DNA of 64,000 bases, taken from the NCBI GenBank assembly GCA_022575985.1, contig JAKSXM010000238.1, forward strand, positions 15,073,501 through 15,137,500. Direction: 5' to 3'. This document shows positions 53,271-64,000 of the stretch, in pieces. Position 1 is the stretch's first letter; each line of letters opens with the position of its first letter. The notes below the pieces were generated by a model that made no database searches, was not told the origin of the DNA, and saw only the letters and a list, made by a program, of their open reading frames with translations. This DNA comes from Anagrus nilaparvatae. Lineage: Eukaryota; Arthropoda; Insecta; Hymenoptera; Mymaridae. A program made the position numbers and the translations under genes.

Positions 53271-55019
53271 TATATATTTAAATAGTACTTTCCATCGATT
53301 AGTAGCTTTTCAAAACATTCTGCAAGCTTTGTAAAAAATTAGAAAGCTGAAAAGTCAAAATTCCTATGTTATTTAAATGGGAAAATTGAGGTGCTTACAA
53401 GCACAAAGTCTAAACATAGGTCCTCTTTAATACACAAAATACGTGAAGAATAAGTCTTTTTTGGGAATGTATAAAAACGGATAGAAGCCAATATCATCCA
53501 CCAAAATTTCAGAGATTATTTATTAATGTTTGGAGAATATTCTCTGAAATTTTTGGCCATTTTGGTTATGATAGAAAAAACTTATAGTAATTTGAAAACG
53601 CAAAAAAATCAAAATTTCCGAAAAACGACCAAACTAAAATACGCATAACTCCGGATAAAATAAGCCGTTTTTAATTTTGTAGGTTGCATTCGAAAGGTCT
53701 TGAGTAGTACAAAATTTTGCAACTAACCGGAAGTAGTTATACAAAGATTTCCAGATTTGGCACCAATTTGAAATTCTTGTTTTTTTTCGTTTCAGTCATC
53801 TAACATTTTTTTCGCCAATTAAAATCTACGTGATAAAAGTATCTATAAATTTTTTTGGTAAATTCTGAAGCTTATACCAAAAAAATGCGACCAACCGCAA
53901 GTAATTTGACTGAAAAATAAGGGAATGGCGAATTTTTGAAAATAGACTAAAATAGGTCATTTTTTGGACCTTTTGGAGGTCATAACTTGGCCCCATATTG
54001 TTCTAGAGGGCTAAAAATTTGGCTTTGGCTAGGTGAGTTTTTTATAACCCCAAACATAATCTAAAAATTTGAGCCCAATCAGTGACATGCGAGCGCCCAC
54101 TTTTGTATGAAAAGTAATGGATACACCCATATACATATGTAGCATCGATAATTTAGAAATCTTAAAAAATACAAACAAAATGGCGGATTTAGTAATGTAC
54201 AACCTTAATACTCAGATCTGCTGAGTTTATACAAAGTTTATAATTCATAATTATTGCCATAAATTTAAATAATATTTTGAGTTCCTAAACCAAAATTATT
54301 TTAAGTGTTTAAATTGAAATTATTCTAAACCCCTAATCGATTTTCATTCTTAATGTATTTTACTTTAAATTTCTAAATTGAAATTATTATTGTAAGTCCT
54401 TCAGCCCAAATTAATTTAAGTTCCTAAACCGAAATTAGTTCAAGTCCAATTCGCCCCTGGATTTCTAGCTTTACCAATAAACATGTTTGATGTTAAAATA
54501 AGGCAGAATTAGCCACATTAAGTATGCACAAAAATTAGTCAAGGAACTCAAAATTTTTAAATTATCTGTTGTAAATATGTTAACATTTATGCAGTTTATA
54601 TTTATCGAATATTTATATTATGGCTTGTACCTTATATTTTCTAATTTTTAAATCAACTACAATAAAATATTTTATTCCAAAAACCTATTTAATTTTTTGA
54701 GTTTTGTCTTATATTACAGAGTATTTTATCCTGGATAGGTTAAATTTTTTGTGTTTATTTGGACAGAAAAATGAATAAAGTAAAGCTTTTTCAAAATATT
54801 TTTGTGAAAAAAGTATTTTATTAGCGTGAAAATTTATTCAATTTGTCGTAAGTTCATTCTTTATTTTTACCGTATTATAAATTTATATAATTCAGCATAA
54901 TAAGAATTATTTTTTATATATACTTAAATAAATACCGAAAATTAATATTTCAAGATAGCGAAGTAAATAAATAAATTAACAACATTTTTTCTGCTATTGT
55001 AGGTTCCCGATGTCAGTAA

Positions 55020-55199
55020 TAGTATATAAAGTATCAAGGGCGTAAGTTTTAGCACTAGCGTGAGCACGAGTGATATTTGTTCACGTTAGTGTCTAAAATA
55101 TTTCACCCATGGTGCTTACGATATTTTTTGCCCTCGTAGGCGTAGAACAAGTGTAGAAAATTCTTTACGCACGAGTTTTACGCCCAGGAGGGCAAAAAA
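55020..55199 (+). mobile_element. GGGCGTAAAA-family repeat, copy 2
   Basis: AGTATATAAAGTATCAAGGG to CGCCCAGGAGGGCAAAAAA, about 85 percent like the copy at 8051 by eye. Confidence 0.75.
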
Positions 55200-55429
55200 T
55201 TTATTTTGTAATTTGAAATTTACGTTTTCTGAGAATATAAGATAACATTAATAAGAAAAGATATAAGATAATGCATTCATAAAATAAAAATTATAAGGAT
55301 TTAGTTGTGTTACTTTATCGAAAATTAAAAAAAAATTGGTATTTACTGATAGGATATTATTGAGATTGATTATATATTAAAATTAAGGTTTTCTACTCCA
55401 GTCAAAATACGGGTTTGGGTATACTTATG

Positions 55430-57330
55430 TTTGGGATTATGACATTTGCCCTAAAATAGATTTTTTCAGTCACTGAACACGAAATTGGGGTCATTTGCTA
55501 ATAAAAATTGCGCTTCACCCTTTAATTAGCAAAAGCTACGCCCGAAAGGGGGTATATTTGATGTCATCGGATTCTGAGTTAATAGATTTATCCAAGACTT
55601 AGTTTCCAAGATTTTTTGGCTCGCTAATTAAGAATATTTTTGATTTTTTTAGATAACATTAATATTTAATTCCTAAATTAGCTAAAACTACCCCCAAAAG
55701 GGGCGTTTATGCTGTTTCTACAGTTTTTACGTCAAGTTTAAGCCCAGAAGGATTGTTTTCATCGCTGAAAATGAATTTCATAGATTTTTAAATGAAAAAT
55801 TAATAGTAGTAGTAGTAATTTTATTCTTGTCAAATTATATACATAATTGTTACAAGATTGAAATAAGTTAATACAAAATTTAAAGTATAAACATAAAAAT
55901 TATTTAAAGAACATGTTTTGATTTTAAAGTAAAATTATATATGAACTTAAAATTAGAAAAAATTCTTCAGATCTATTTCTTGTATTTTCTTCAATTTTCT
56001 ATTATTTTGAATTTCTTTGCTTTTTAAATTTTTCTATTTTCAATATCTGTTGACAAAGATCACTAACAATTACACATGCTGGCACATCACTGCACTATCT
56101 ATTTTAATTTTTTCTCAAGGAATTCCTATTAAACCGAAATTCCTTTTTCTATTTTGATGGATTGAGGATGTGACAGCCTTTTTGCAATTGCTAGTGCTAT
56201 TTTCATTATATATTTGTTTATATTGCTGTTATTTACTGTTTTAAATTGCTGTTCGCTTACAAATTCACTTATTTTCATTGTAAATGATGTGATGAGAAAT
56301 TTATAAGTTACTTACTCTGTTTTCATTTCTTCTTAATGTAAATTGCCATTTTCCCCTTTACTATTCAAAATAAATTTTTGGGATTTCTCCCTATTTTTTT
56401 TTTCTTCACTATTCAATATATTTTAAGCAAAAAACGGCATTTTCATCAAGACTATTTTTATTACTGTTTTCAATATCTATTATTATATCAATTTTTTGTA
56501 TATTTTAAACTCTTGTGTTATAAATGCTATATTTGATATATACAAGCCACATTTCTAACCTAACTTTTTCTCAACTTTTTTCTTTCTTTTAATCTTGATT
56601 TAATTTTTATGCTGGAGTTTTTCTTTTATTTTCATTTATTTAATAAGTTTTATTTTGACACTTATGCCCGTTTTTTCTCAGATTTTTCTGGTATTTTTAA
56701 AGCTTTTTCTGTAAATAATAACTATTTTTCACGGTGCTATTTTATAACGTGACTATGCGCTTTCGCGCCCATACCCTCTCTCTGAAAAATTAATATATCA
56801 CCCATAAATTAACTAAAATTAACCCAGGAGGGGCGTTTTTGCTACATTCAAACTTTCTGCGTTCAGACTATGCCCATGGGTTTTTTGGGTCATTAATCAA
56901 TAAACTAATGGAAAAATATAAATTTTTCTTTAAAAATAATTATTGATTAACGACCCAAAAAACCCTTTGGACCTAGTCTGAACACAGATAGTTTGAACAT
57001 AACAAAAATTCCCTTCTAGCTAATTTAAGGGTGAAATATTAATATTTCATTAAAAAATTTATAAAATTCATTTTCAGTGATCCAAAAAACCCTTGTGGAC
57101 CTAATCTGGTTGCGAAAAATGCGAAAATAGCGAAAACGCCCCTTTTTGGGGGGTAGCTTAAGGTAATGAAGGAGTTAAATATTTATATAACCTTAAAAAA
57201 TCATAAAAATTCTTCATTATCAACCCAAAAAACTCTTAGAAAACAATTCTTGACTAAATATATTGACTCAAAATGTGATGACATCGAAAGTATCCCCTTT
57301 TAGGGGTAGATTGTGAAAATTAAAGGAGGT
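55430..57330. repeat. Degenerate inverted-repeat region
   Basis: Motifs such as CCCAAAAGGGGCGTTT, GGGTTTTTTGGGTCATTAAT and their reverse complements recur on both sides of the 55.8-56.8 kb segment. The pattern suggests an old foldback structure with a later insertion. No coding frame found. Confidence 0.5.
55795..56785 (-). mobile_element. Possible retroposon remnant
   Basis: On the minus strand this runs from a GC-richer start (GGTATGGGCGCGAAAGCGCA) to a 3' end of ACT repeats (TACTACTACTATTA). The asymmetry and tail fit a truncated non-LTR or SINE copy. No protein frame is kept. Confidence 0.4.
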
Positions 57331-57992
57331 TTATCTGTTGATTACTACATTTTTGCAGGAATTGCAATTAATGACATAAATTTTTTTTATTAAAGTTTAT
57401 TTTGGAAGCTATAAATTGAAAAGAAACTATAAAAAGCCATTAATAATCCAAGAATATTACAAAAAAAGTCTCATTTTATTATAAAATTTAAAAAAACCCA
57501 ACTAAAATAATGAGCATTTTGGTTATGTTACTTGTTTTTTATTAATCTTATAAAAAAAAAGTCGATAAAGAATGTAAAACTAATTGGGAATGTAACTTTA
57601 AGCATTAATTATCAGATTTATTAAGTTTCATAGATCTGTGACATTAGCACCCTACCTCTTACAAAGCCGAAAAAATTTTCCCATAAGCGCAATGTTAAAA
57701 TACCACTTTTGTTCTATTCATAAAAAATTAATTAAGTAGGCAACATTGGTAAAAATAAGTCGATTTTAGCTCATAAATGTTTAAATTTTAATACTATTCA
57801 CGTTTTATTACATTGTGTAATTATTTTTTTTAACGGATAAACCTCCTTAAGTGTGAATCGAAAATTTTTTACAAAATGAACACCATTTTTGTGTTCAGTG
57901 ACTCAAAAAGCCAATCTTCTTATCAAATTTCACAACCGTAAGTACAACCCTCCCCCGCATTTTGACTGGAAAATTTTTCCTCATTATTGTTT

Positions 57993-58086
57993 TTCATGAT
58001 GCTTACAATATTTTTTGCGTACCTAGGCATAGAACGAGTTCAGAACATTTTTTACGCACGAGTTTTACGTCCAGGAGGGCAGAAAG
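57993..58086 (+). mobile_element. GGGCGTAAAA-family repeat, partial copy
   Basis: Matches only the right half of the family, from CATGATGCTTAC to GGAGGGCAGAAAG. Confidence 0.65.
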
Positions 58087-58099
58087 GTAATATAGTTTT

Positions 58100-59100
58100 A
58101 CTGCTTCAAGAAATAAATACGCTTAGGTTATACCGGTCCCAGAAATGTTGAAAGCTAAAATATTAACTAAATTAAATTTATTGGGATTAACCCTTAATAC
58201 ATAGTAACGCTTAGACTTACTAATTTTTTTAAATCTGCTAAATGTAACTGAAAAGTAATATTTTAAGATACAGACAAAATAAGAAATATATAATTATAAT
58301 TAAATAAGGGTTTAGTAGTGTTACTTTAACGAAAATCATTAAAATAATTTGCTCTTGTGATAGGATACTCCTGACATTGACTATTTATTAAATTTAAGGT
58401 ATTTTTGTTAAAATTTTTCCCAGAAAAAAATACGGTTAGGTTATACCGGTCCTAGGAATGTTTATTAAATAAAATTTTAAAATTTAATTATATTTGTCGG
58501 AGTTGATCCCTGATATACCAGGTGGAACACATGATAAATTTATTGATTTTTTTTTGAATTTGCTAAATTAAATTGTAAAATTATTTTTGAAAATACGGTT
58601 GGGTTATACCGGTTCCAGAGGTATTTAAAGCAAAAATTTAAATATTAAATAAAATTTATCGGGAATGATCTCTTAAAATAGCACATGCTACACTTATTAA
58701 TATTCTTTTAACTAACTAAATTAAAAAATAAAAAAAAAAAATTTACTAAAAAATAACATTTTAAGTAGCGGCAAAAAAATTAATTAATATTATTCATGTA
58801 ATAATTGGTTCCCGATGTCATGAAAATAACATTTAATTCTAAACTTCCATTTTTTTAAAATTTACGATGAATTTATAATATAAAAAAATAAGGATTGAGC
58901 AGTGTTACTTTATTAGAAATCTATAAAAATATTTGCCCCTAGTGATAGAATTTCATTGACATTGACTATTTATTAAAATTGAAGTATTTTAATAAAATAT
59001 ACCCCAGAAAAAAATACGATTAGGTTATGCCGGTCCTAGATATGTGTATTGCAAAAATTTTAAAACTTAATTAAATCTATCGGGATTGATCTCTGATATA
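58100..59100 (+). repeat. Diverged repeats around GGTTATACCGGTCC
   Basis: GGTTATACCGGTCC-like motifs occur near 58129, 58438, 58600 and 59024. Shared blocks lie between them (GTGTTACTTTA, GATAGGAT, GACATTGACTATTTATT). Related blocks recur at 55300-55400 and 61250-61310, so this was once a longer array, now split by insertions. Confidence 0.55.
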
Positions 59101-59104
59101 TTTA

Positions 59105-61120
59105 TTTATTTTATTTTAGAAAAAATTTTGTCGCAGGCGAGGCCGATGCGCAATGTGTTACAATTGTTTAAAATATAATACAATTAATTTGAGTACATGT
59201 ACGTATGAGTACTTAGAATATAGGTATAATAGTATAATTTTAATATAATTACAATTAAAAATTTTTAGAAAATAATAACATGATATAATAACATTAAAAG
59301 AAAAAAATTAATTACATAGATTTTGAAAATTAAAATAAATTAGTGTTGATTTAAACACCAAAAATTTACTTGTAAACATAAATTAAAATATTTATAATTA
59401 TTTGATTATTTATTTTTAATTGAATAATTAAATTTAAAGAAAAATATCATACAAAGAAACACAGATATTTAAAATATAAAATAATAAATTGAAAATTAGC
59501 TTATAGATACATGAATTGAAAAATGAATTTATAGAAATTATCAAAATTTAATAATTGATACACAAATTTTGAAATAAAAATAAAAATAAAAATAAGTGTT
59601 GATTTACACACCAAAAATTCACTTGTAAACTTACAGAGATATAATTTAGAATATTTATTGTAATTTGATTATTTGTTTTTAATATAATAATTAAATTTAA
59701 AGAAAAATATAAAGTGAATAAACTAGATTTAAAATGTATATAGAAATAAATTGAAAATTCAAATGTAAATTTAAGGATAATAATATAAGATACTTAAATT
59801 AAAATATGAATGATCATAAACTGAAAATTCGCTTGTAAACTTACAGATACAAGAATTGAAATATTGTTTTATAGAAATTATCATAATTTAATTATTGATT
59901 TTTAATTAAATTCTTAGTGAGTAAAATTTCTAGAAAAATTTATAATTAATGAACGTAAAAATAAAAATGACATTAAAATAAATTAAATAAATTTTCAAGA
60001 TCAGTAGTTGGGATGATAGGTTCAGAGGATTGACCCTTTAGCTTCGCAAAAATGGCACCTTCATAAGAATATACGTAGACATCTTTATTATTCTGGAAAT
60101 GCTTTTTGACGCGCTGATATTCAGTATATAATTCATTGCTTAAAAAATCATTTACATATATTTTCTTATTTGCTTGTGAATGACATATAAAAGCCGAATT
60201 CAAAATATCTTGAAATGTTATTTTACCATGACGACGCTTGAGATCCATGACAAACTTACGAACTTGTGACGATGAAAATTTAATAACTAAATTTATTGAA
60301 TTATAGTTCTGATCTGATTTCTGATTGTTAACTTTGAATTGTCGGATATTTAAAATGTGAGAAGTCAAATAGCCTGCACCAATTTTATTTAAAAAATTGA
60401 ATACAATAGTCTGATTATCTAAGGAGCAATCTTCTGGTAAACCAGTTAAAAGGACTTCAGTGCAATTGTAAGAAAAATCCAAATTTGTGCATATTTGATC
60501 AATACTTATTTCTGCAGCAATGATTGCTTGGCGAAGAGTTTTTATTTCATTATTTGATGAAGAAATTTGTTCTATATTTTTCAATACTTGAGAATTCACA
60601 TTTTTTAATTCTTGTGCAATTTCTTGAAGGGATATCCCAAAACCTTCCAATGCTTTATAAAATCCCTGAATGAGTTGTTTAATATCATTATTTAATACAA
60701 GTTCTTGAATCTCAGGCATTGCAATTAATAAATGAGAATTTGATAGATATTTCAAATATATAAACAATGAATTAAAATAAATAAATACTAGGAACTAAGG
60801 TATAAGTATTTATCATATGATTGTCGATAAGTTAGAAAAGATAAAAATTTAACACTATTTGAAGTTGATAACCACTGTCATGAATTCCATGAGGCTTAGA
60901 AACTTTTTAACTAATTTTTACAAAACACTAACACTTTTTATGCCCAATTATCTGATTAAATTATTTAATTATTTTAAGAATAAATTTATAAATACTTGAA
61001 AAACTTATATAACGCTTTGAGAAGTAAGAAAAAGTAAAAATTTGAAGAGCGATTTATCAGACAACTTTGTACTCATACGCACATGCGCACATATATATCA
61101 CAGGCTAGACTTATTATTTT
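59105..61120 (-). mobile_element. Possible ORF1-only non-LTR element
   Basis: Minus-strand unit around the ORF1-like frame. The likely 5' region is near 61120 (GTGATATATATGTGCGCATG), the ORF is at 60767-59973 and an A-rich 3' end near 59105 (AAAATAAAATAAATAAATAT). The 870 bases after the ORF are AT-rich with an internal duplication (GTGTTGATTTAAACACCAAA and a near copy about 250 bp away). Limits are inferred. Confidence 0.4.
59973..60767 (-). CDS. ORF1-like retroposon protein (FP25-type C-terminus)
   Basis: A 264-codon frame, by far the longest non-collagen ORF in the window. A better start may be the Met at 60720 (MPEIQELVLNNDIKQL). Residues about 30-90 have the heptad pattern of a coiled coil. 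The middle (LLTGLPEDCS to a Lys/Arg-rich FVMDLKRRHGK) and the end (KIYVNDFLSNELYTEYQRVK, then VYVYSYEGAIFAKLKG) resemble the ORF1 proteins of insect non-LTR elements and the related FP25 domain as I know that family: coiled coil, RRM-like core, then a basic VNDxL...YxxVKK segment. Such proteins bind RNA. No reverse transcriptase follows in the remaining minus-strand sequence to 59100. Family call is from pattern memory only. Confidence 0.55.
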   Translation of the reverse strand: MFIYLKYLSNSHLLIAMPEIQELVLNNDIKQLIQGFYKALEGFGISLQEIAQELKNVNSQVLKNIEQISSSNNEIKTLRQAIIAAEISIDQICTNLDFSYNCTEVLLTGLPEDCSLDNQTIVFNFLNKIGAGYLTSHILNIRQFKVNNQKSDQNYNSINLVIKFSSSQVRKFVMDLKRRHGKITFQDILNSAFICHSQANKKIYVNDFLSNELYTEYQRVKKHFQNNKDVYVYSYEGAIFAKLKGQSSEPIIPTTDLENLFNLF

Positions 61121-61490
61121 TTTTGAATTTGCTAAGTTATAGCATAAGCTGCATTTATTAATTTTTTGAACTAAATACTAAAAAAATTATATTTTAATAT
61201 AGCGACCAAGAAAAGAAATTAACATTTTCACTGCTTCCATGGGTAATATCATAAATCATAAATAAAAATATACAATTTATCGGGATGGATCCCTGATATA
61301 TAAGCAATTATTTTAAAAGTGCTACTTAATTTGAGCCTGGAACCGTAATTTTTTTTTTGAGGGCACATCGATATGACCTGTGTTTTCAAGTAGTTTAAAC
61401 CTTCAGAAAACCGAAAAAAATCGTAAACAAGAAATCGGCGATAGGTGCCAAAAAGATTTTTTTGCCCTCCCGGGCGTAAAACTCGTACAT

Positions 61491-61796
61491 AATAGTATAT
61501 TAAGTATCAAGGGCGTAAAAGCCCCGGCTTCGCCGAGCACTCGTGCTGGTGCTCACGCTCGTGTCTAAAGTATTTCGCCCATGGTGCTTACACTATTTTT
61601 TGCCCACCTAGGCGTAGAACGAGTTCAGAAAATTCTTTACACACGAGTTTTACGCCCAGGAGGGCAAAAAGAATTTTCTGAACTCGTTTTACGCCTAGGT
61701 GGGCAAAAAATAGTGTAAGCACCATGGGCGAAACACTTATGCTAGTGCTCACGATAGTGCCGAAACTTTTACGCCCTTGATACTTAATATACTATT
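61491..61796. mobile_element. Inverted dimer of the GGGCGTAAAA family
   Basis: A full plus-strand copy (61491-61670) meets a minus-strand copy (61671-61796) that lacks its first part, making a long hairpin with almost no loop. A third inverted fragment (61459-61487) lies just before it. Confidence 0.8.
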
Positions 61797-62329
61797 TCAT
61801 TTTTATGTCAAAAACCGTGTTCTTCGTATCTGAGCTACCCCAAATTTTCAGAATAACTTTTTAGGTAAATAAAATTTCAAAAAACAGATAAGAAAATCTG
61901 ATTGCCAGGGAAAAACCACTCCAGAAGAAAAAAAACTTATCTTTTTACGATGAAATTTAGCCAAGTTATTGTCAATTTAAGATTTTGTTCAAATTCTTCT
62001 TAAAAAGGTTGAAATTTTATTGAAAAAAGCCTGTTACTGAACTTCAAATTTGCATTACACGCTAGGTTTTCATCGTAAAATAATAAATTTTTTTTTTAAT
62101 CGATTAATTTTTCTATAGCAATTCATTTCTTTATAAAAAAATCATTTTTATTGACCAAATTTCAATTTTTAGGTCAAAAACTGTGTTAAGTAAATTTTGC
62201 TACTTACAGTTTTCAAAGGCTTTTAATAGAAAGTTTCTAAAAGGTCTTTAAATTATTTAGATGTCCATTGAATTAAATAGAAAAAATAAAAAACCCACAA
62301 AAAACTCTAGGTTAATTAGGTAACCTTGA

Positions 62330-62800
62330 AGTGGTTAGAAGTACCTAAACGCAATCCTAGGAGACCTATGATGTCGCTAAATGTTTTTAGAAATCCTTAA
62401 AAAACCCAAGTCTTGAGAAAGAGACGTCCCTTGAAATCTTAAAAACTCCCTAGAAATTGCTGAAAGTTTTTAACAGTTTTTTTAAATTCCTTCAAATCCC
62501 TAAAATCTTAAATAATATCTAGAAGTCTCTAGCAGTTTTTAGAAGATATTAGAAGTCCCTAAAATTCTCTGTACGACACTAGAAATTCCTAACCTCCACT
62601 TAACATAACTCAACCTAAACTAATCTAAACCTAACCTAAAGTAATCCTTATAAATCCCTAGATGTTGCTAGAAGTTCCAAAATAACTCCAGAATTCGTTG
62701 TAGTATAATCCCTTTAAGTTTTCAGACGTTTTTATGAATTCTTTAATATTTTTAGCAGTCTGCAGAGGTCTTTACAAGTCCCTGGAAGTTTCAAGTATGT
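62330..62800 (+). repeat. Degenerate array of TAGAAGTCCCTA-like motifs
   Basis: The word (C/T)TAGAAGT(C/T)(C/T)CTA and variants recur every 12-40 bases. Similar words continue near 63330-63430. No coding frame. Confidence 0.5.
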
Positions 62801-63429
62801 TAGGTTAGGTTAAATTAGCTTAGAATGGTAGCTTTAAATAAACAGGAGTTGGATATATTAAGATTTTCCGAAATCCTGGTAATATTTGGCTTTAGGTCTA
62901 TTTTCCTTGCTACCTGTAATTGTTTTTGCGATTTCTTTGGTCAGCTTATCAAAAAATTCGATTAGGTTAAGTTTAAGGATAGCCTCTTCAGTGTACCTAG
63001 TTTTTTATTATAGTATCCGAAAATATATTAATATATACATGTTTAGAAACAAACTAATCGTTCTAAAAGTTAGGGCTACACTATTTAAACATAGGTTAAA
63101 TATTAATTTATATTTTATCAAATAAGAAAAAATACATTTAAATATATTTAGACCTATGAAAGTCCAAAAATAAGAAAGTAAAGTAAGGCCCAGAAGTTGG
63201 AAAGATATAAGACCCAAATCCATATGTTAAGTTGATTTTAGCAACCCAATTGAGTGTTTACGTAAGTTTGCGTTAAGTAATGTTAGATAAGGTTTGGTTG
63301 CGTTAGGTTAAGTTAGATAAGGTTAGTTGAAGTTCTTAGAAGCTTTTAGCAGTCCCTCGCACTCTTAAGAAGTATTTATAATTTTCTAGAAATCCTTAGA
63401 AGTCTATGGAAGTCAATAAGGATTCTCAG

Positions 63430-63460
63430 ATGGCTCAAGGTTAGGTTAGGTTAGGTTAAA
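63430..63460 (+). repeat. TTAGG repeat (telomere-type motif)
   Basis: GGTTAGGTTAGGTTA and a second short run at 63902-63918. TTAGG is the usual insect telomere unit; here it occurs as short internal runs. Confidence 0.75.
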
Positions 63461-63672
63461 GCCCTCGGTAGAAAAGTTCAATGTTATGGACAGCCTATAC
63501 CCTCCAGAGGCTTGTCCATAACTTAGTCAAGTCAGGTTACAATTTTGGGTGACTTTAGGTGACTTGAATATTGTAAGGTTAGTCAAGAACATTGTTTTTC
63601 AAGTCACCTGAGGTCACTTTGAATGCTGACCTAACTTTAAGTTAGTTTAGAGTTAGAAAAATATGAACTTAA

Positions 63673-63829
63673 GAAGTCAGGTCACTTTTAAATAAAATGG
63701 ATAGGAATTTATCAAGTCAGGTTAGTTTTTGCATATTATGGATAGGAATTTATAAAGTCAGGTTACTTTTGCATATAATGGATAGGAATTTATAAAGTCA
63801 GATACAATTTGAAATATTATGGATAGGAT
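63673..63829 (+). repeat. 41-bp tandem repeat
   Basis: Four copies; GGATAGGAATTTAT recurs at 63699, 63740, 63780 and (variant) 63821. Confidence 0.85.
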
Positions 63830-63930
63830 ATGGACACATTTTGCCATTGTTTTTTTTAAAAATTTGATAAAAATTTTTTTCTTGAAAATTCAGTTTTTTC
63901 AGTTAGGTTAGGTTAGGTGGTATAAACTCT

Positions 63931-64000
63931 GACGTCATAAGTTCCCACTTAAAAGGGGGATGACGTCATAAGTTCCCACTTAAAAGGGGGATGAAGTCAT
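63931..64000 (+). repeat. 31-bp tandem repeat, cut by window end
   Basis: Two exact copies of a unit beginning GACGTCATAAGTTCCCACTT and a third that starts at 63993 with one change. The array probably continues past the window. Confidence 0.9.

Larger units (their letters stand above)
50258..54141. mobile_element. 3.9-kb palindromic element with 875-bp arms
   Basis: The left arm (50258-51132) and right arm (about 53268-54141) are near-identical reverse complements, starting TACATATGTATATGGGTGTA and ending with its complement. The inside has a 160-bp tandem repeat and a nested palindrome, and no transposase-length frame. It lies in intergenic DNA downstream of vkg. Confidence 0.85.

Noticed and set aside
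59973..60767. Captured insect-virus FP25 gene
   Set aside because: The C-terminal pattern is shared by insect non-LTR ORF1 proteins, which are the simpler source in a repeat-rich region; no other viral gene lies nearby.
62886..63223. Hydrophobic ORFs on both strands
   Set aside because: Frames overlap in AT-rich sequence next to degenerate repeats; the apparent membrane segments come from TTT/ATT-rich codons.

Overview
The window is insect nuclear DNA: very AT-rich, with spliced genes, long introns full of foldback repeats, and TTAGG-type repeats near the right end. The order cannot be fixed from the sequence. A hymenopteran, perhaps a parasitoid wasp, would fit, but that is inference.

The gene content is one locus: the two type IV collagen genes of insects, head to head. 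On the minus strand, positions 16501 to 598 hold 16 coding exons of the Col4a1 (Cg25C-type) alpha chain. They cover the signal peptide, a long acidic N-terminal extension, the 7S cysteines and about 900 residues of interrupted Gly-X-Y helix. The rest of the helix and the NC1 domain lie beyond position 1. On the plus strand, positions 17080 to 47426 hold a complete viking (vkg)-type alpha chain in 26 well-supported exons plus one doubtful micro-exon. It has a signal peptide, a short Cys-rich 7S start, the Gly-X-Y helix, an NC1 domain with all 12 cysteines and a 75-residue basic tail. I joined exons by hand; every junction keeps reading frame, and the vkg exons sum to 5460 nt (1819 residues plus stop).

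The two start codons are 578 bp apart, so the genes almost certainly share a bidirectional promoter, as in Drosophila (Col4a1/vkg) and for vertebrate COL4 pairs. The two chains should assemble into one basement-membrane heterotrimer, so shared transcription matches their stoichiometry.

The introns, and the gene-poor stretch from 47.5 to 64 kb, hold most of the unusual structure. There is a foldback element with 136-bp tandem repeats in its arms (28.4-31.2 kb), a 3.9-kb palindromic element (50.26-54.14 kb), a 1-kb inverted-repeat element with an ATGT duplication (12.08-13.09 kb), several MITEs with TA duplications, a dispersed GGGCGTAAAA family that forms an inverted dimer at 61.5 kb, and an ORF1-only retroposon-like gene (59.97-60.77 kb). 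The last kilobase has several short tandem arrays. I saw no prokaryotic-type system, CRISPR array or confident RNA gene.
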